From positions 7,768,893-7,832,892 of the forward strand of contig NC_014623.1 of the NCBI RefSeq assembly GCF_000165485.1: 64,000 nucleotides of DNA, given 5' to 3'. The notes beneath the pieces are model-generated. The model saw only the letters and a list, made by a program, of their open reading frames with translations. It was not told the origin of the DNA and made no database searches. This DNA is from Stigmatella aurantiaca DW4/3-1. Its GTDB lineage: Bacteria > Myxococcota > Myxococcia > Myxococcales > Myxococcaceae. Shown here one piece after another: positions 41,783-49,501 of this stretch (positions are counted from its first letter, which is position 1; each line of letters opens with the position of its first letter). The position numbers and the translations under genes were made by a program.

Positions 41783-43087
41783 TTATTCCAGCCGCTCCAC
41801 AATGAGTGGCCGGGAGGCCGGAATTTCACGCCCAAAAGAATAGGCAGCCAACAGCCGCTCCTGCACATCCTTCAGCGGGCCCTCGTTGTTGTAGTGCACG
41901 CGCACCACCGGCTCTCCGGCTTTCACGGGCTCTCCCACTTTGCGCAGCAGTGTGAAGCCCACCGCCGGGTCAATGAGGCTGTCCACCCGCTGGCGCCCCG
42001 CCCCCAGGGCCACCGCCGCCAGGCCCACCGCCTCGGTGTCAATGGCCGTGACGAAGCCCTCCACGGGGGCCACCACGTCGCGCGTGGCCCGCGCCTGCGG
42101 CAGGCGTGAGAAATCGTCGATGGCCCGCGGGTCTCCGCCTTGCGCCTGGACAATCTCTTTCAGTTTGCGCAGGGCGCTGCCATCCGCCACCGCGCGCAGC
42201 AGGTGCTCCCGGGCCTGCTGGGGCGTGGCCGCCTTGCCCCCCAGCACCAGCATCTCCGCGGTGAGCGCCAGCGTCACCTCCGTGTAGTCCTCTGGCGCCT
42301 GCCCGCGCAGCATCTCCACCGCCTCCACCACCTCCAGGGCGTTGCCCACCGCGCGCCCCAGCGGCTGATCCATGTCGGTCAGCAGCGCCGTCACCTTGCG
42401 GTTCATCGCCGAGCCCAGGGAGATCATCGTCCGGGCCAGGGAGCGCGCATCCTCCAGGCGCTTCATGAAGGCGCCGCTGCCCACCTTCACATCCAGCACC
42501 AGCGCGTCGATGCCCTCCGCCAGCTTCTTGCTCATGATGGAGCTGGCGATGAGCGGCAGGCAGTCCACCGTGGCCGTCACGTCCCGCAGCGCGTAGAGCT
42601 TCTTGTCCGCGGGGGCCAGCGTCGAGGTCTGCCCGATGAGACAGGCGCCCACGTTCCGCACCAGCCGCCGGTAGTCCGCCACGGACAGGTCCACCCGGAA
42701 CCCAGGAATGGACTCCAGCTTGTCCAGCGTGCCCCCGGTGTGCCCCAGCCCCCGGCCCGAGATCATCGGAACGGGGACGCCACAGGCCGCCGCCAGCGGC
42801 GCCAGGCTCAAGGAGACCTTGTCCCCCACCCCTCCGGTCGAGTGCTTGTCCACCTTGATGCCAGGGGTCTCGGACAGGTCCAGCACCTCCCCGGACTCGA
42901 GCATGGCCCGCGTCCAGGCGCCCAGCTCCTCCGCGTCCAGCCCTCGGAAGAAGACCGCCATGCACAGGGCGGACATCTGGTAGTCCGGAACATCACCCCG
43001 GGTGTAGGCGGCGATGAACTCCCGGATGCTCCCGGGGGGCAGAGGATGGCCGTCCCGCTTCGCCTTGATGAGCTCGTAGGGTCTCAC
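41783..43087 (-). CDS. deoA: Pyrimidine-nucleoside (thymidine) phosphorylase
   Basis: A 434-residue NP-II family phosphorylase that splits thymidine, deoxyuridine or uridine to base plus (deoxy)ribose-1-phosphate. Key motifs: KVDKHSTGGVGDKVSLSLAP (phosphate site, about 78), SGRGLGHTGGTLDKLESIPG (about 110-129), and LRDVTATVDCLPLIASSIMS. The GTG start at 43087 is accepted; the gene diverges from the BMP-lipoprotein gene. It is the first gene of the minus-strand salvage run. Confidence 0.95.
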   Translation of the reverse strand: MRPYELIKAKRDGHPLPPGSIREFIAAYTRGDVPDYQMSALCMAVFFRGLDAEELGAWTRAMLESGEVLDLSETPGIKVDKHSTGGVGDKVSLSLAPLAAACGVPVPMISGRGLGHTGGTLDKLESIPGFRVDLSVADYRRLVRNVGACLIGQTSTLAPADKKLYALRDVTATVDCLPLIASSIMSKKLAEGIDALVLDVKVGSGAFMKRLEDARSLARTMISLGSAMNRKVTALLTDMDQPLGRAVGNALEVVEAVEMLRGQAPEDYTEVTLALTAEMLVLGGKAATPQQAREHLLRAVADGSALRKLKEIVQAQGGDPRAIDDFSRLPQARATRDVVAPVEGFVTAIDTEAVGLAAVALGAGRQRVDSLIDPAVGFTLLRKVGEPVKAGEPVVRVHYNNEGPLKDVQERLLAAYSFGREIPASRPLIVERLE

Positions 43088-43179
43088 AGAGACGGGCCAT
43101 AGCAGGAACCCGGGCGGTGGGGTACCCGTCCCGAGCCAATCTCTTCCCTCGGGTCCACCATCTGGTAGATACGTGGGTC
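43088..43179. promoter_or_regulatory. Divergent region deoA / nucleoside ABC transporter
   Basis: A 92-bp spacer between divergent salvage and uptake operons, an arrangement that allows shared control. A GC-rich inverted repeat (GGGTACCC at about 43122-43129) is visible. No operator can be named. Confidence 0.35.
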
Positions 43180-44391
43180 ATGACCCGAACCCTCCGTCTC
43201 TCTGTCCTGGCCGTCGCCACGATCCTGGGCGCGTGTAAGAAGGAACAGCCCGCCGCCCCCGCCCCCACCCCTGGACAGGCGCAGGAGCAAGGACAGGCAG
43301 CCCCCCCGGCGGCGAAGACCCGTAAGGTCGGCCTCATCACCGATGTGGGCGGACGCGGAGACAACTCCTTCAATGACGCGGGGTTGCGCGGCCTGGAGAT
43401 CTGGGCCGCGGGCAAGAAGTACGAGGGCGGCAAGTACGTTCCCGCCTCGCCGGAGGACGTCAAGAAGACCCTCACCCCGGACCTGCTCACCCTCCAGCCC
43501 CCCATCAGCGCGCAGCCCATCGAGCCGCTGGTGATCCAGAGCAAGTCCCCCGAGGATTACGAGCCCAACCTCCAGTTGCTCGTGGACCAGGGCGCCGACC
43601 TCTCGGTGGGCAACGGCTTCATGCTGGAGTCGGCGGTGGAGACGGTCGCCAAGCGCAACCCCACCTCTCAGTTCCTGCTCATCGACAGCCCGCTGCTGGA
43701 CGCGGCCGCGGGGAACAAGCCCTACACGCTGCCCAACGTGCGCACCGTCACCTTCAAGGAGCAGGAGGGCAGCTTCCTGGTCGGCGCGCTCGCGGGCCTC
43801 GTGACGAAGACGGGCAAGGTGGGCTTCGTGGGCGGCATGGAGGTGCCCCTCATCAAGCGCTTCGAGGCGGGCTACCGCGCGGGCGTGAAGACCACCCAGC
43901 CGAAGGCCGCCGCGACGCTCCTGGCCGTCTACACGGGCAGCTTCGACAACGTGGCGGCCGGCAAGCAGGTGGCGCAGGACCTCATCGCCAAGGGCGCGGA
44001 CGTCATCTACCACGCCGCGGGCGCCGACGGGCTGGGGGTCATCAAGGCGGTGGAGGAGGCGCGCGCCGCGGGCAAGACGGTCTACGCCATTGGCGTGGAC
44101 TCGGATCAGTCGCACCTGGCCCCGGAGGCCGTGCTCACCTCCATGCTCAAGCACGTGGACCTGGCCGTCTACGAGGCGGCGAAGGACCTGGCCGCGGGCA
44201 AGTTCACCTCGGGGGACCAGTTGCTGGGCCTGAAGGAGGGCGGCGTGGGCTATGCCGAGGTGCGCGTGGACTTCCCTGGCAAAGCCGAGGCCCTGCAGAA
44301 GGTGGAATCCCTGCGCCAGCGCGTCATCGCCGGTGACATCAAGGTCCCCGCTTCCGTTGACGAAGTCTCTGCATTCCAAGTCTCGCCCTGA
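43180..44391 (+). CDS. BMP-family nucleoside-binding lipoprotein
   Basis: A 403-residue lipoprotein (lipobox ATILGAC, Cys15) of the BMP/Med family: the periplasmic binding protein of nucleoside ABC transporters. The signature start of the mature domain is VGLITDVGGRGDNSFND (about 50), followed by NPTSQFLLIDSP, GSFLVGALAGLVTKTGKVGFVGGMEVPLIKRFEAGYRAG and YHAAGADGLGVIKAVEEARA. These proteins bind purine and pyrimidine nucleosides with high affinity. The ATG at 43180 is chosen; the longer upstream reading has no signal sequence. It is followed, with overlap, by the ATPase gene. Confidence 0.92.
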   Translation: MTRTLRLSVLAVATILGACKKEQPAAPAPTPGQAQEQGQAAPPAAKTRKVGLITDVGGRGDNSFNDAGLRGLEIWAAGKKYEGGKYVPASPEDVKKTLTPDLLTLQPPISAQPIEPLVIQSKSPEDYEPNLQLLVDQGADLSVGNGFMLESAVETVAKRNPTSQFLLIDSPLLDAAAGNKPYTLPNVRTVTFKEQEGSFLVGALAGLVTKTGKVGFVGGMEVPLIKRFEAGYRAGVKTTQPKAAATLLAVYTGSFDNVAAGKQVAQDLIAKGADVIYHAAGADGLGVIKAVEEARAAGKTVYAIGVDSDQSHLAPEAVLTSMLKHVDLAVYEAAKDLAAGKFTSGDQLLGLKEGGVGYAEVRVDFPGKAEALQKVESLRQRVIAGDIKVPASVDEVSAFQVSP

Positions 44392-45896
44392 TTTCCCTCC
44401 GCCACATCCACAAGCAATTCGGCGGCGTCGCCGCGCTGGACGACGTGTCGCTCGAGATCCGCGCGGGAGAGCTGCTCGCGCTGGTCGGCGAGAACGGCGC
44501 GGGCAAGTCCAGCCTGATGAACGTCCTGTACGGGCTCTACCACCCGGACGCGGGCGACATCGTGCTGGACGGCAAGCCGGTGCGCTTCAAGAGCCCTCGG
44601 GACGCCATCGCCCGGGGCATCGGCATGGTGCACCAGCACTTCATGCTGGTGCCCACGTTGACGGTGGCCGAGAACGTGGTGCTCGGCCGCGAGCCCTCGC
44701 GCTGGGGGCGCATGGACCCGGAGCGGGCCTGCGCCGAGGTGGCCGCCACCTGTCAGCGCTTCGGGTTCCAGCTCGATCCGCGCGCCCGCGTGGACTCGCT
44801 CACCGTGGGCTCGCAACAGAAAGTCGAGATCGTCAAGGCGCTCCACCGGGGGGCCAAGGTGCTCATCCTGGATGAGCCCACCGCCGTGTTGACGCCCCAG
44901 GAGTCCGAGGACCTGTTCCGCGTGGCGCGCGCCCTGGCCGCCCAGGGCCACACGGTGGTCTTCATCAGCCACAAGCTGCGCGAGGTGCTCAGCGTGGCCG
45001 AGCGCATCGCCGTGATGCGGCGGGGCAAGCTCGTCGCCGAGGTGAAGGCGGCGGAGACATCGGCGAACGTCCTGGCCCACCTGATGGTGGGCGAGAGCCG
45101 CACCGGGACCTCGGAGGCGGAGCCCTACCATTCGCCCACCGGCAGCGTGGTCGTGTCCGTGGAAGGCCTGACGGCGCGCACCGACGATGGGCACCCGGCG
45201 CTGCAAGGGGTGACGCTCACCGTGCACGCCGGTGAAATCGTCGGAATCGCCGGCGTGGACGGCAACGGGCAGCGCGAGCTGGCCGAGGTGCTCACCGGCC
45301 TGCGCCCCATGGAGGGAGGCCAGGGCACACTGCTGGGCGCTCCCCTCCAGTCCTTGAATCCCGCCGAGGCGCGGCGGCGAGGGGTGGGCCACATCCCCGA
45401 GGACCGGCTGAAGCGCGCGGTGGTCAAGGGAATGAGCGTGGAGGAGAATGTGTCGCTGGGCCGGCAAGACCAACCCCCGTTCGCGCGCGGCCCCTGGCTG
45501 AACTTCGCGGGCCGCCGGGAGCGCACGCGGGCCCTGCTGGCCGCCTACGATGTGAGGCCCCAGGATCCCCGGGTGGCCATCCAAGGGCTGTCGGGCGGAA
45601 ACCAGCAGAAGGTGGTGGTGGCGCGCGAGCTGGACACCCGGCCCAAGCTGGTGGTGGCGGTGCAGCCCACGCGCGGGCTGGACATCAACGCGGTGTCCCA
45701 GGTGCAGGCCCGGCTGCGCGAGGAGCGGGCCCTGGGCGCCGGGGTGCTGCTCGTCTCGCTGGATCTGGAGGAGGTGCTGGCCCTGTCGGACCGCGTCTAC
45801 GTGCTCTTCGAGGGGCGCGTGACGGGAACCTTCACCCGGCCCGAGTTCGACGAGCAGGAGATGGGCCGTCGCATGATGGGGGCGGACCATGGGTGA
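44388..45896 (+). CDS. Nucleoside ABC transporter ATPase (two ABC domains), noncanonical start
   Basis: An about 502-residue ATPase with two ABC domains, RbsA/NupO-like. First domain: ISLRHIHKQFGG (A-loop Phe), Walker A GENGAGKSS, signature LTVGSQQKVEI, Walker B LILDEPTAVL. Second domain: Walker A GVDGNGQRE and signature LSGGNQQKVVVARELD, then LVVAVQPTRGLD. Canonical starts: the next in-frame GTG is at 44445, inside the first domain, and would lose the first strand and the A-loop. Upstream only CTG (44388) and ATT (44391) fit, overlapping the TGA of the BMP gene, so a coupled noncanonical start is likely. An in-frame stop lies at 44358. The start is therefore uncertain; the call is firm. Confidence 0.85.
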   Translation: MISLRHIHKQFGGVAALDDVSLEIRAGELLALVGENGAGKSSLMNVLYGLYHPDAGDIVLDGKPVRFKSPRDAIARGIGMVHQHFMLVPTLTVAENVVLGREPSRWGRMDPERACAEVAATCQRFGFQLDPRARVDSLTVGSQQKVEIVKALHRGAKVLILDEPTAVLTPQESEDLFRVARALAAQGHTVVFISHKLREVLSVAERIAVMRRGKLVAEVKAAETSANVLAHLMVGESRTGTSEAEPYHSPTGSVVVSVEGLTARTDDGHPALQGVTLTVHAGEIVGIAGVDGNGQRELAEVLTGLRPMEGGQGTLLGAPLQSLNPAEARRRGVGHIPEDRLKRAVVKGMSVEENVSLGRQDQPPFARGPWLNFAGRRERTRALLAAYDVRPQDPRVAIQGLSGGNQQKVVVARELDTRPKLVVAVQPTRGLDINAVSQVQARLREERALGAGVLLVSLDLEEVLALSDRVYVLFEGRVTGTFTRPEFDEQEMGRRMMGADHG

Positions 45897-47001
45897 GCGC
45901 TGGCGCTCGGCGATCCCCTCCGTGCTCTCCGTGTTGCTCGCCCTGGGGGTATGCTGGGGGGCCATCGCGCTCACGCGGGACGCGGAGGTGGCCGCGGAGG
46001 CCTACCTCCAGATGCTCTACGGGGGCCTCGGCCAGTGGCCCCGGTACCTGGAGACCGGGGATGTGGGCACGCTCACCCGGCCCCTGGGAGAGGCCGCCAT
46101 CAAGGCCGCGCTGCTGCTCCTGACGGGCCTGTCCGTGGCGGTGGCCTTCAAGGCCGGCCTGTTCAACATCGGCGCCCAGGGCCAGATGCTGCTGGGCGCG
46201 CTCGTGGCGGCCCTGGTGGGTGCCCACATGTCTCTGCCCTCCGCGCTGCACGTGCCCCTGGCGCTGCTGGCCGCGGCGGCGGCGGGCGCGGTGTGGGCCC
46301 TCATCGCGGCGGCGCTCAAGCTGCTGCGCGGCGTCCACGAAGTCATCACCACCATCATGCTCAACTGGGTGGCGGTGAGCCTGGTGGACAACTGGCTGGC
46401 GGTCGGCCCGTTGCGCGCGGCCGTCAGCGGCGGCCACTCCATCTCCGGCACGGCGGAGATCCACCCCAGCGCGCACCTGCCCCGGCTGCTGGGGGATCTG
46501 TCGCGGCTGAACCTGGGCTTTCTGCTGGCCCTGCTCGTGGCGCTGCTGGTCTGGGTGGGGCTGTTCCGGACGCGCCGGGGCTTCGAGACCCGGGCGGCGG
46601 GCCTGGGCGCCGAGGCGGCCCGGACGGCGGGCATCCCCGTGAAGCAGCGCACGGCCGAGGCCATGGGGCTGGCGGGCGCGCTGGCGGGGCTCGCGGGCGC
46701 GCTGCTGGTGCTGGGCACCGAGTTCCGCTACCCCGGCTCGCTCGGCGCCCCCTACGGCTTCGATGGCATCGCCATCGCCCTCATTGGCAACAGCCACCCG
46801 CTGGGGGTGACGCTCTCCGCGCTGTTCTTCGGCATCCTGCGCGCCGGCGGGACGCGGATGCAGCTCTTGGGCGTGCACAAGAGCTTCCCGGAACTCATCC
46901 AAGGGTTGGCGCTGCTCTTCGTCGCGGGCCGCCTGGTGTGGCTGACCTTGCTGCGCAAGCGCCGCGCCGTGCCCGCCTCCACCGAGGTGCCCCGTGCTTG
47001 A
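45889..47001 (+). CDS. Nucleoside ABC transporter permease 1
   Basis: A 370-residue inner-membrane permease of the BPD_transp_2 type (RbsC-like, NupP/YufP-like). At least nine hydrophobic helices are visible, for example VLSVLLALGVCWGAIAL, ALLLLTGLSVAVAFKAGLF and the conserved cytoplasmic phrase GGFEVITTIMLNW-like VHEVITTIMLNWVAV. Mid-loop FNIGAQGQMLLGAL is typical. The ATG at 45889 overlaps the ATPase stop by 8 bp. It works as a heterodimer with the second permease. Confidence 0.93.
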   Translation: MGERWRSAIPSVLSVLLALGVCWGAIALTRDAEVAAEAYLQMLYGGLGQWPRYLETGDVGTLTRPLGEAAIKAALLLLTGLSVAVAFKAGLFNIGAQGQMLLGALVAALVGAHMSLPSALHVPLALLAAAAAGAVWALIAAALKLLRGVHEVITTIMLNWVAVSLVDNWLAVGPLRAAVSGGHSISGTAEIHPSAHLPRLLGDLSRLNLGFLLALLVALLVWVGLFRTRRGFETRAAGLGAEAARTAGIPVKQRTAEAMGLAGALAGLAGALLVLGTEFRYPGSLGAPYGFDGIAIALIGNSHPLGVTLSALFFGILRAGGTRMQLLGVHKSFPELIQGLALLFVAGRLVWLTLLRKRRAVPASTEVPRA

Positions 47002-47923
47002 GCTCCTCGAAGCCCTGCTCTTCTCCACCCTGGATGCCGCCCCGGCGCTCGTCTTCGCGGCGCTGGGAGGCGTCCTCTCCGAGCGGGCTGGCGTGGTGAA
47101 CGTGGGGCTCGAGGGCCAGATGCGCGTGGGAGCCTTCTGCGCGGCGGTGGCGGCCCTGTCGATGCCCACCCCCCTGGCGGTCGGCGTGGGCATGCTGGCG
47201 GGCGCGGGGCTGGCCACGGTGCATGGCTACCTGAGCATCCGCTGGCGCTCGGATCAGGTGGTGTCCGGCATGGCCATCAACCTGGTGGCCCTGGCGGGCG
47301 GCACCTTCCTGCTGGAGGCCCTCTACAGCCCCAATGGCACCCCGCCCATCCAGCAGCTTCCCCGCTGGGACCTGCCCGGCCTGGGGGCGGTGCCCGTGCT
47401 GCGCGCCCTCTCCAACCACCCGGGCCTCACCTACCTGGCGCTGGCCCTGCCCTTCCTCTTCCACGCCCTGCTGCACCACACCCCCGTCGGGCTGCGGCTT
47501 CGGGCCGTGGGGGAGAAACCCCACGCGGTGGCCACCCTGGGCCTGAGCGTCGCGGGCCTACGCTGGGGCGCGGTGGTGGGCGGCGGCATGCTGGCGGGGC
47601 TGGGCGGCGCGGTCCTCTCCACCGCCGTGCTGGACCGCTTCGAGCAGCACACCCCCGCGGGCCTGGGCTTCATGGCCCTGGCCGCCGTGGTCTTCGGCCG
47701 GTGGACGCCGCTGGGGGCCTTCGCCGCCGCCGCCTTCTTCTCCTTCGGCAACGCCCTGCGGATTGGCCTGGCCTCCAGCGCCCCGGGCCTCCTCGACGTC
47801 ATCCCCCAGGGCTTCCTGCTCGCCCTGCCCTACCTGCTCACGCTGATCCTCCTGACCGTCCAGGGACAACGCAGCAGTGCCCCCGCGGCCCTGGGCACTC
47901 CCTACGAGCAAGAGTCGCGCTGA
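46994..47923 (+). CDS. Nucleoside ABC transporter permease 2
   Basis: A 309-residue permease of the same family (NupQ/YufQ-like): helices such as ALVFAALGGVLSERAGVVNV and the motif VVNVGLEGQMRVGAF, SDQVVSGMAINLVA, GLRLRAVGEKPHAVATLG. It starts with GTG at 46994 and overlaps the first permease by 8 bp. It ends the four-gene uptake operon, which is followed by a terminator at 47957. Confidence 0.93.
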   Translation: MLELLEALLFSTLDAAPALVFAALGGVLSERAGVVNVGLEGQMRVGAFCAAVAALSMPTPLAVGVGMLAGAGLATVHGYLSIRWRSDQVVSGMAINLVALAGGTFLLEALYSPNGTPPIQQLPRWDLPGLGAVPVLRALSNHPGLTYLALALPFLFHALLHHTPVGLRLRAVGEKPHAVATLGLSVAGLRWGAVVGGGMLAGLGGAVLSTAVLDRFEQHTPAGLGFMALAAVVFGRWTPLGAFAAAAFFSFGNALRIGLASSAPGLLDVIPQGFLLALPYLLTLILLTVQGQRSSAPAALGTPYEQESR

Positions 47924-47956
47924 GCGGCCTCCCCACAGCCGGGGTAGAGAAGACCT

Positions 47957-47999
47957 GGGTCAATTCAAACCAGGGGTTTGGGTTGACCCCTGCGTTTTT
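47957..47999 (+). terminator. Rho-independent terminator after the nucleoside ABC operon
   Basis: Imperfect 15-bp stem: 47957-47971 (GGGTCAATTCAAACC) pairs with 47975-47989, with three central mismatches, a 3-nt loop, and TTTTT at 47995-47999. It lies 34 bp after the second permease stop. Confidence 0.72.
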
Positions 48000-48192
48000 G
48001 CCTACCTTTCATCCTATTGTTGAATTATAAGAAAAAGCGACTTTCTCAACCATCCGTTGTTGCTTGGGAAAGCCAAATAAAGCTTCACAAGTCAGGAAAA
48101 AATAAAGGGTCCGAAAACTAGGCATGCATCTAGCAGGTGGGATGATTCCTCACGGAACTTCTATGACCCCGGTCCACCCGAGGGGGTGCGAG
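48000..48192 (+). promoter_or_regulatory. AT-rich leader before the GHKL-like gene
   Basis: About 190 bp without a gene. The stretch 48015-48120 is strikingly AT-rich for this genome (for example ATTGTTGAATTATAAGAAAAA and CAGGAAAAAATAAAG). This suggests a promoter, leader or protein-binding region. TTGTTG (about 48057) and TAAAGC-like sequences are present but their spacing is poor. The ribosome site GAGGGGG lies just before the ATG at 48193. Confidence 0.45.
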
Positions 48193-48759
48193 ATGATGGC
48201 GACGACGGCAACGACGGCAACCGCTCGCAAGGCCCTGTCCGTAGACTCGCAGGCGCTCAACCGGATGAGGACGCTTCCGGTCGAGGGCGGAGAGGCCACC
48301 AACAATGTGGTTTCCCTGGAAGCCTACCTGCGGGAGTCCCTGCCCGTGGAGCTGGGCGCCCTGGCCAAGGAGGTCGTCGAGCAGATGATCGGCGAGGACC
48401 GCCTGACGGGCGTCGAGGTGATGTACCACCTGCCCGAGGAGTCCGTGCAGGCGGAGTTGCCGCGGCGCCAGTTCGAGCAGGTGGTGGAGCAGCTCGTGGC
48501 CGCCTCTGCCCAGTCGATGCGCCTGGTGACCGGCAAGCCCCACGTCATGCGCGTCATCGTGGAGGCGGCGGACGACTTCGGTGACTACGGCCCGCGCCTG
48601 CGCCTCCAGGACACGGGGGCCGCCCTCCTCTCCGAGACGCTGGATGCGGTGGCCGAGCGCGTGGAGAAGCTGGGCGCGAAGCTGACGGTGAAGAGCCGTC
48701 CTTCCGGGGGCAACATCTTCGTGGTGGAGCTGCCCCCCGAGGAGCTGGCCTCCTGGTAG
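48193..48759 (+). CDS. Stand-alone degenerate GHKL (histidine-kinase ATPase-like) domain protein
   Basis: A 188-residue protein. After an Ala/Thr-rich N-terminus and the segment NVVSLEAYLRESLPVELGAL, the C-terminal 120 residues resemble the catalytic domain of histidine kinases: a helix at the N-box position (RRQFEQVVEQLVAASAQS), where the essential Asn is missing, a G1-like DTGAALLSET without the full DxGxG, and the usual ending SGGNIFVVELPPEE. There is no H-box, receiver or membrane domain. ATP binding therefore seems lost or altered. It could serve as a protein-binding scaffold. The start ATG at 48193 has GAGGGGG before it. Confidence 0.6.
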   Translation: MMATTATTATARKALSVDSQALNRMRTLPVEGGEATNNVVSLEAYLRESLPVELGALAKEVVEQMIGEDRLTGVEVMYHLPEESVQAELPRRQFEQVVEQLVAASAQSMRLVTGKPHVMRVIVEAADDFGDYGPRLRLQDTGAALLSETLDAVAERVEKLGAKLTVKSRPSGGNIFVVELPPEELASW

Positions 48760-48762
48760 ACG

Positions 48763-49437
48763 TTAGAGGCGCACCGCCACGCCCAGGAGCGTCTCCAGGG
48801 TGAAGTAGGCGGACTCGCCCCCCAAGCCCCTGCCCGAGCCTGGAACGAGGGAGGGGCCCATCCGCACGTTGGCGGTCACCGCCAGGTTGCGGTCGATGAA
48901 GTACTCCAGCCCCCCGCCCACCAGCACCGGTACGACCGCGCCCCCGTCCTCGCCGAAGTAGACGTGGAAGGGCACCTCCAGGCCCACGTTCACCATCAGG
49001 GCACTGCCCACGGGAATGCCCACCACGAGCGCGGCCGGCAAGGTCAGCCCCACGTCGTCGGAGCCCTCGTGGAAGTAGAAGAACAGCCCAGGCTGGAAGG
49101 TGGCCGCCAGCGCCACCTGGTCGAGTTGCAGCAGCTTCAGCCGCGCATAGCCCTGAAACTTGAGGCCGGGCTCGACGATCTCGACGAGGCCCTCCTGGCC
49201 ATAATTGAAGGAGAACCGCCCTCCCAGATCCAGGTCTGGCCACGTGCCACGGAGCACCGCCAGCGACAGGCCCGGCCAGCCGGCCTGCCCCACAATGGCG
49301 GTGTTGCCGACACCGACGGTGTCCGCGGCGAGCGCGGACCACCCCTGGGCGCGGCCATAGGAAGACGCCTCCTGCGCGGGCGCGGCGGAGGCAGCCAGGA
49401 CACAACCAAGAAGAACCACGGGGACCAGGCGCTTCAC
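48763..49437 (-). CDS. Small outer-membrane barrel protein
   Basis: A 224-residue exported protein: signal peptide (LVPVVLLGCVLAASAAPAQ), then beta-strand-like alternation (LDLGGRFSFNYGQEG, VALAATFQPGLFFYFHEG, ALMVNVGLEVPFHVYFG, LAVTANVRMGPSLVPG) and a C-terminal hydrophobic end LGVAVRL. It resembles small outer-membrane barrels of unknown function. A GTG at 49437 is used because the 57 codons before it are Arg/Pro-rich and not signal-like. It converges on the GHKL-like gene, with a 3-bp gap. Confidence 0.65.
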   Translation of the reverse strand: MKRLVPVVLLGCVLAASAAPAQEASSYGRAQGWSALAADTVGVGNTAIVGQAGWPGLSLAVLRGTWPDLDLGGRFSFNYGQEGLVEIVEPGLKFQGYARLKLLQLDQVALAATFQPGLFFYFHEGSDDVGLTLPAALVVGIPVGSALMVNVGLEVPFHVYFGEDGGAVVPVLVGGGLEYFIDRNLAVTANVRMGPSLVPGSGRGLGGESAYFTLETLLGVAVRL

Positions 49438-49501
49438 AGGGCCTCTGGAGGAAGGGCCGCGCACGGGCGCGGCCGGTGAGAAACAGGATGCACGGCAAGC
49501 C

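Noticed and set aside
44445..45896. GTG at 44445 as start of the nucleoside ATPase
   Set aside because: It would remove the first strand and A-loop of the nucleotide-binding domain, which are clearly encoded just upstream in frame.
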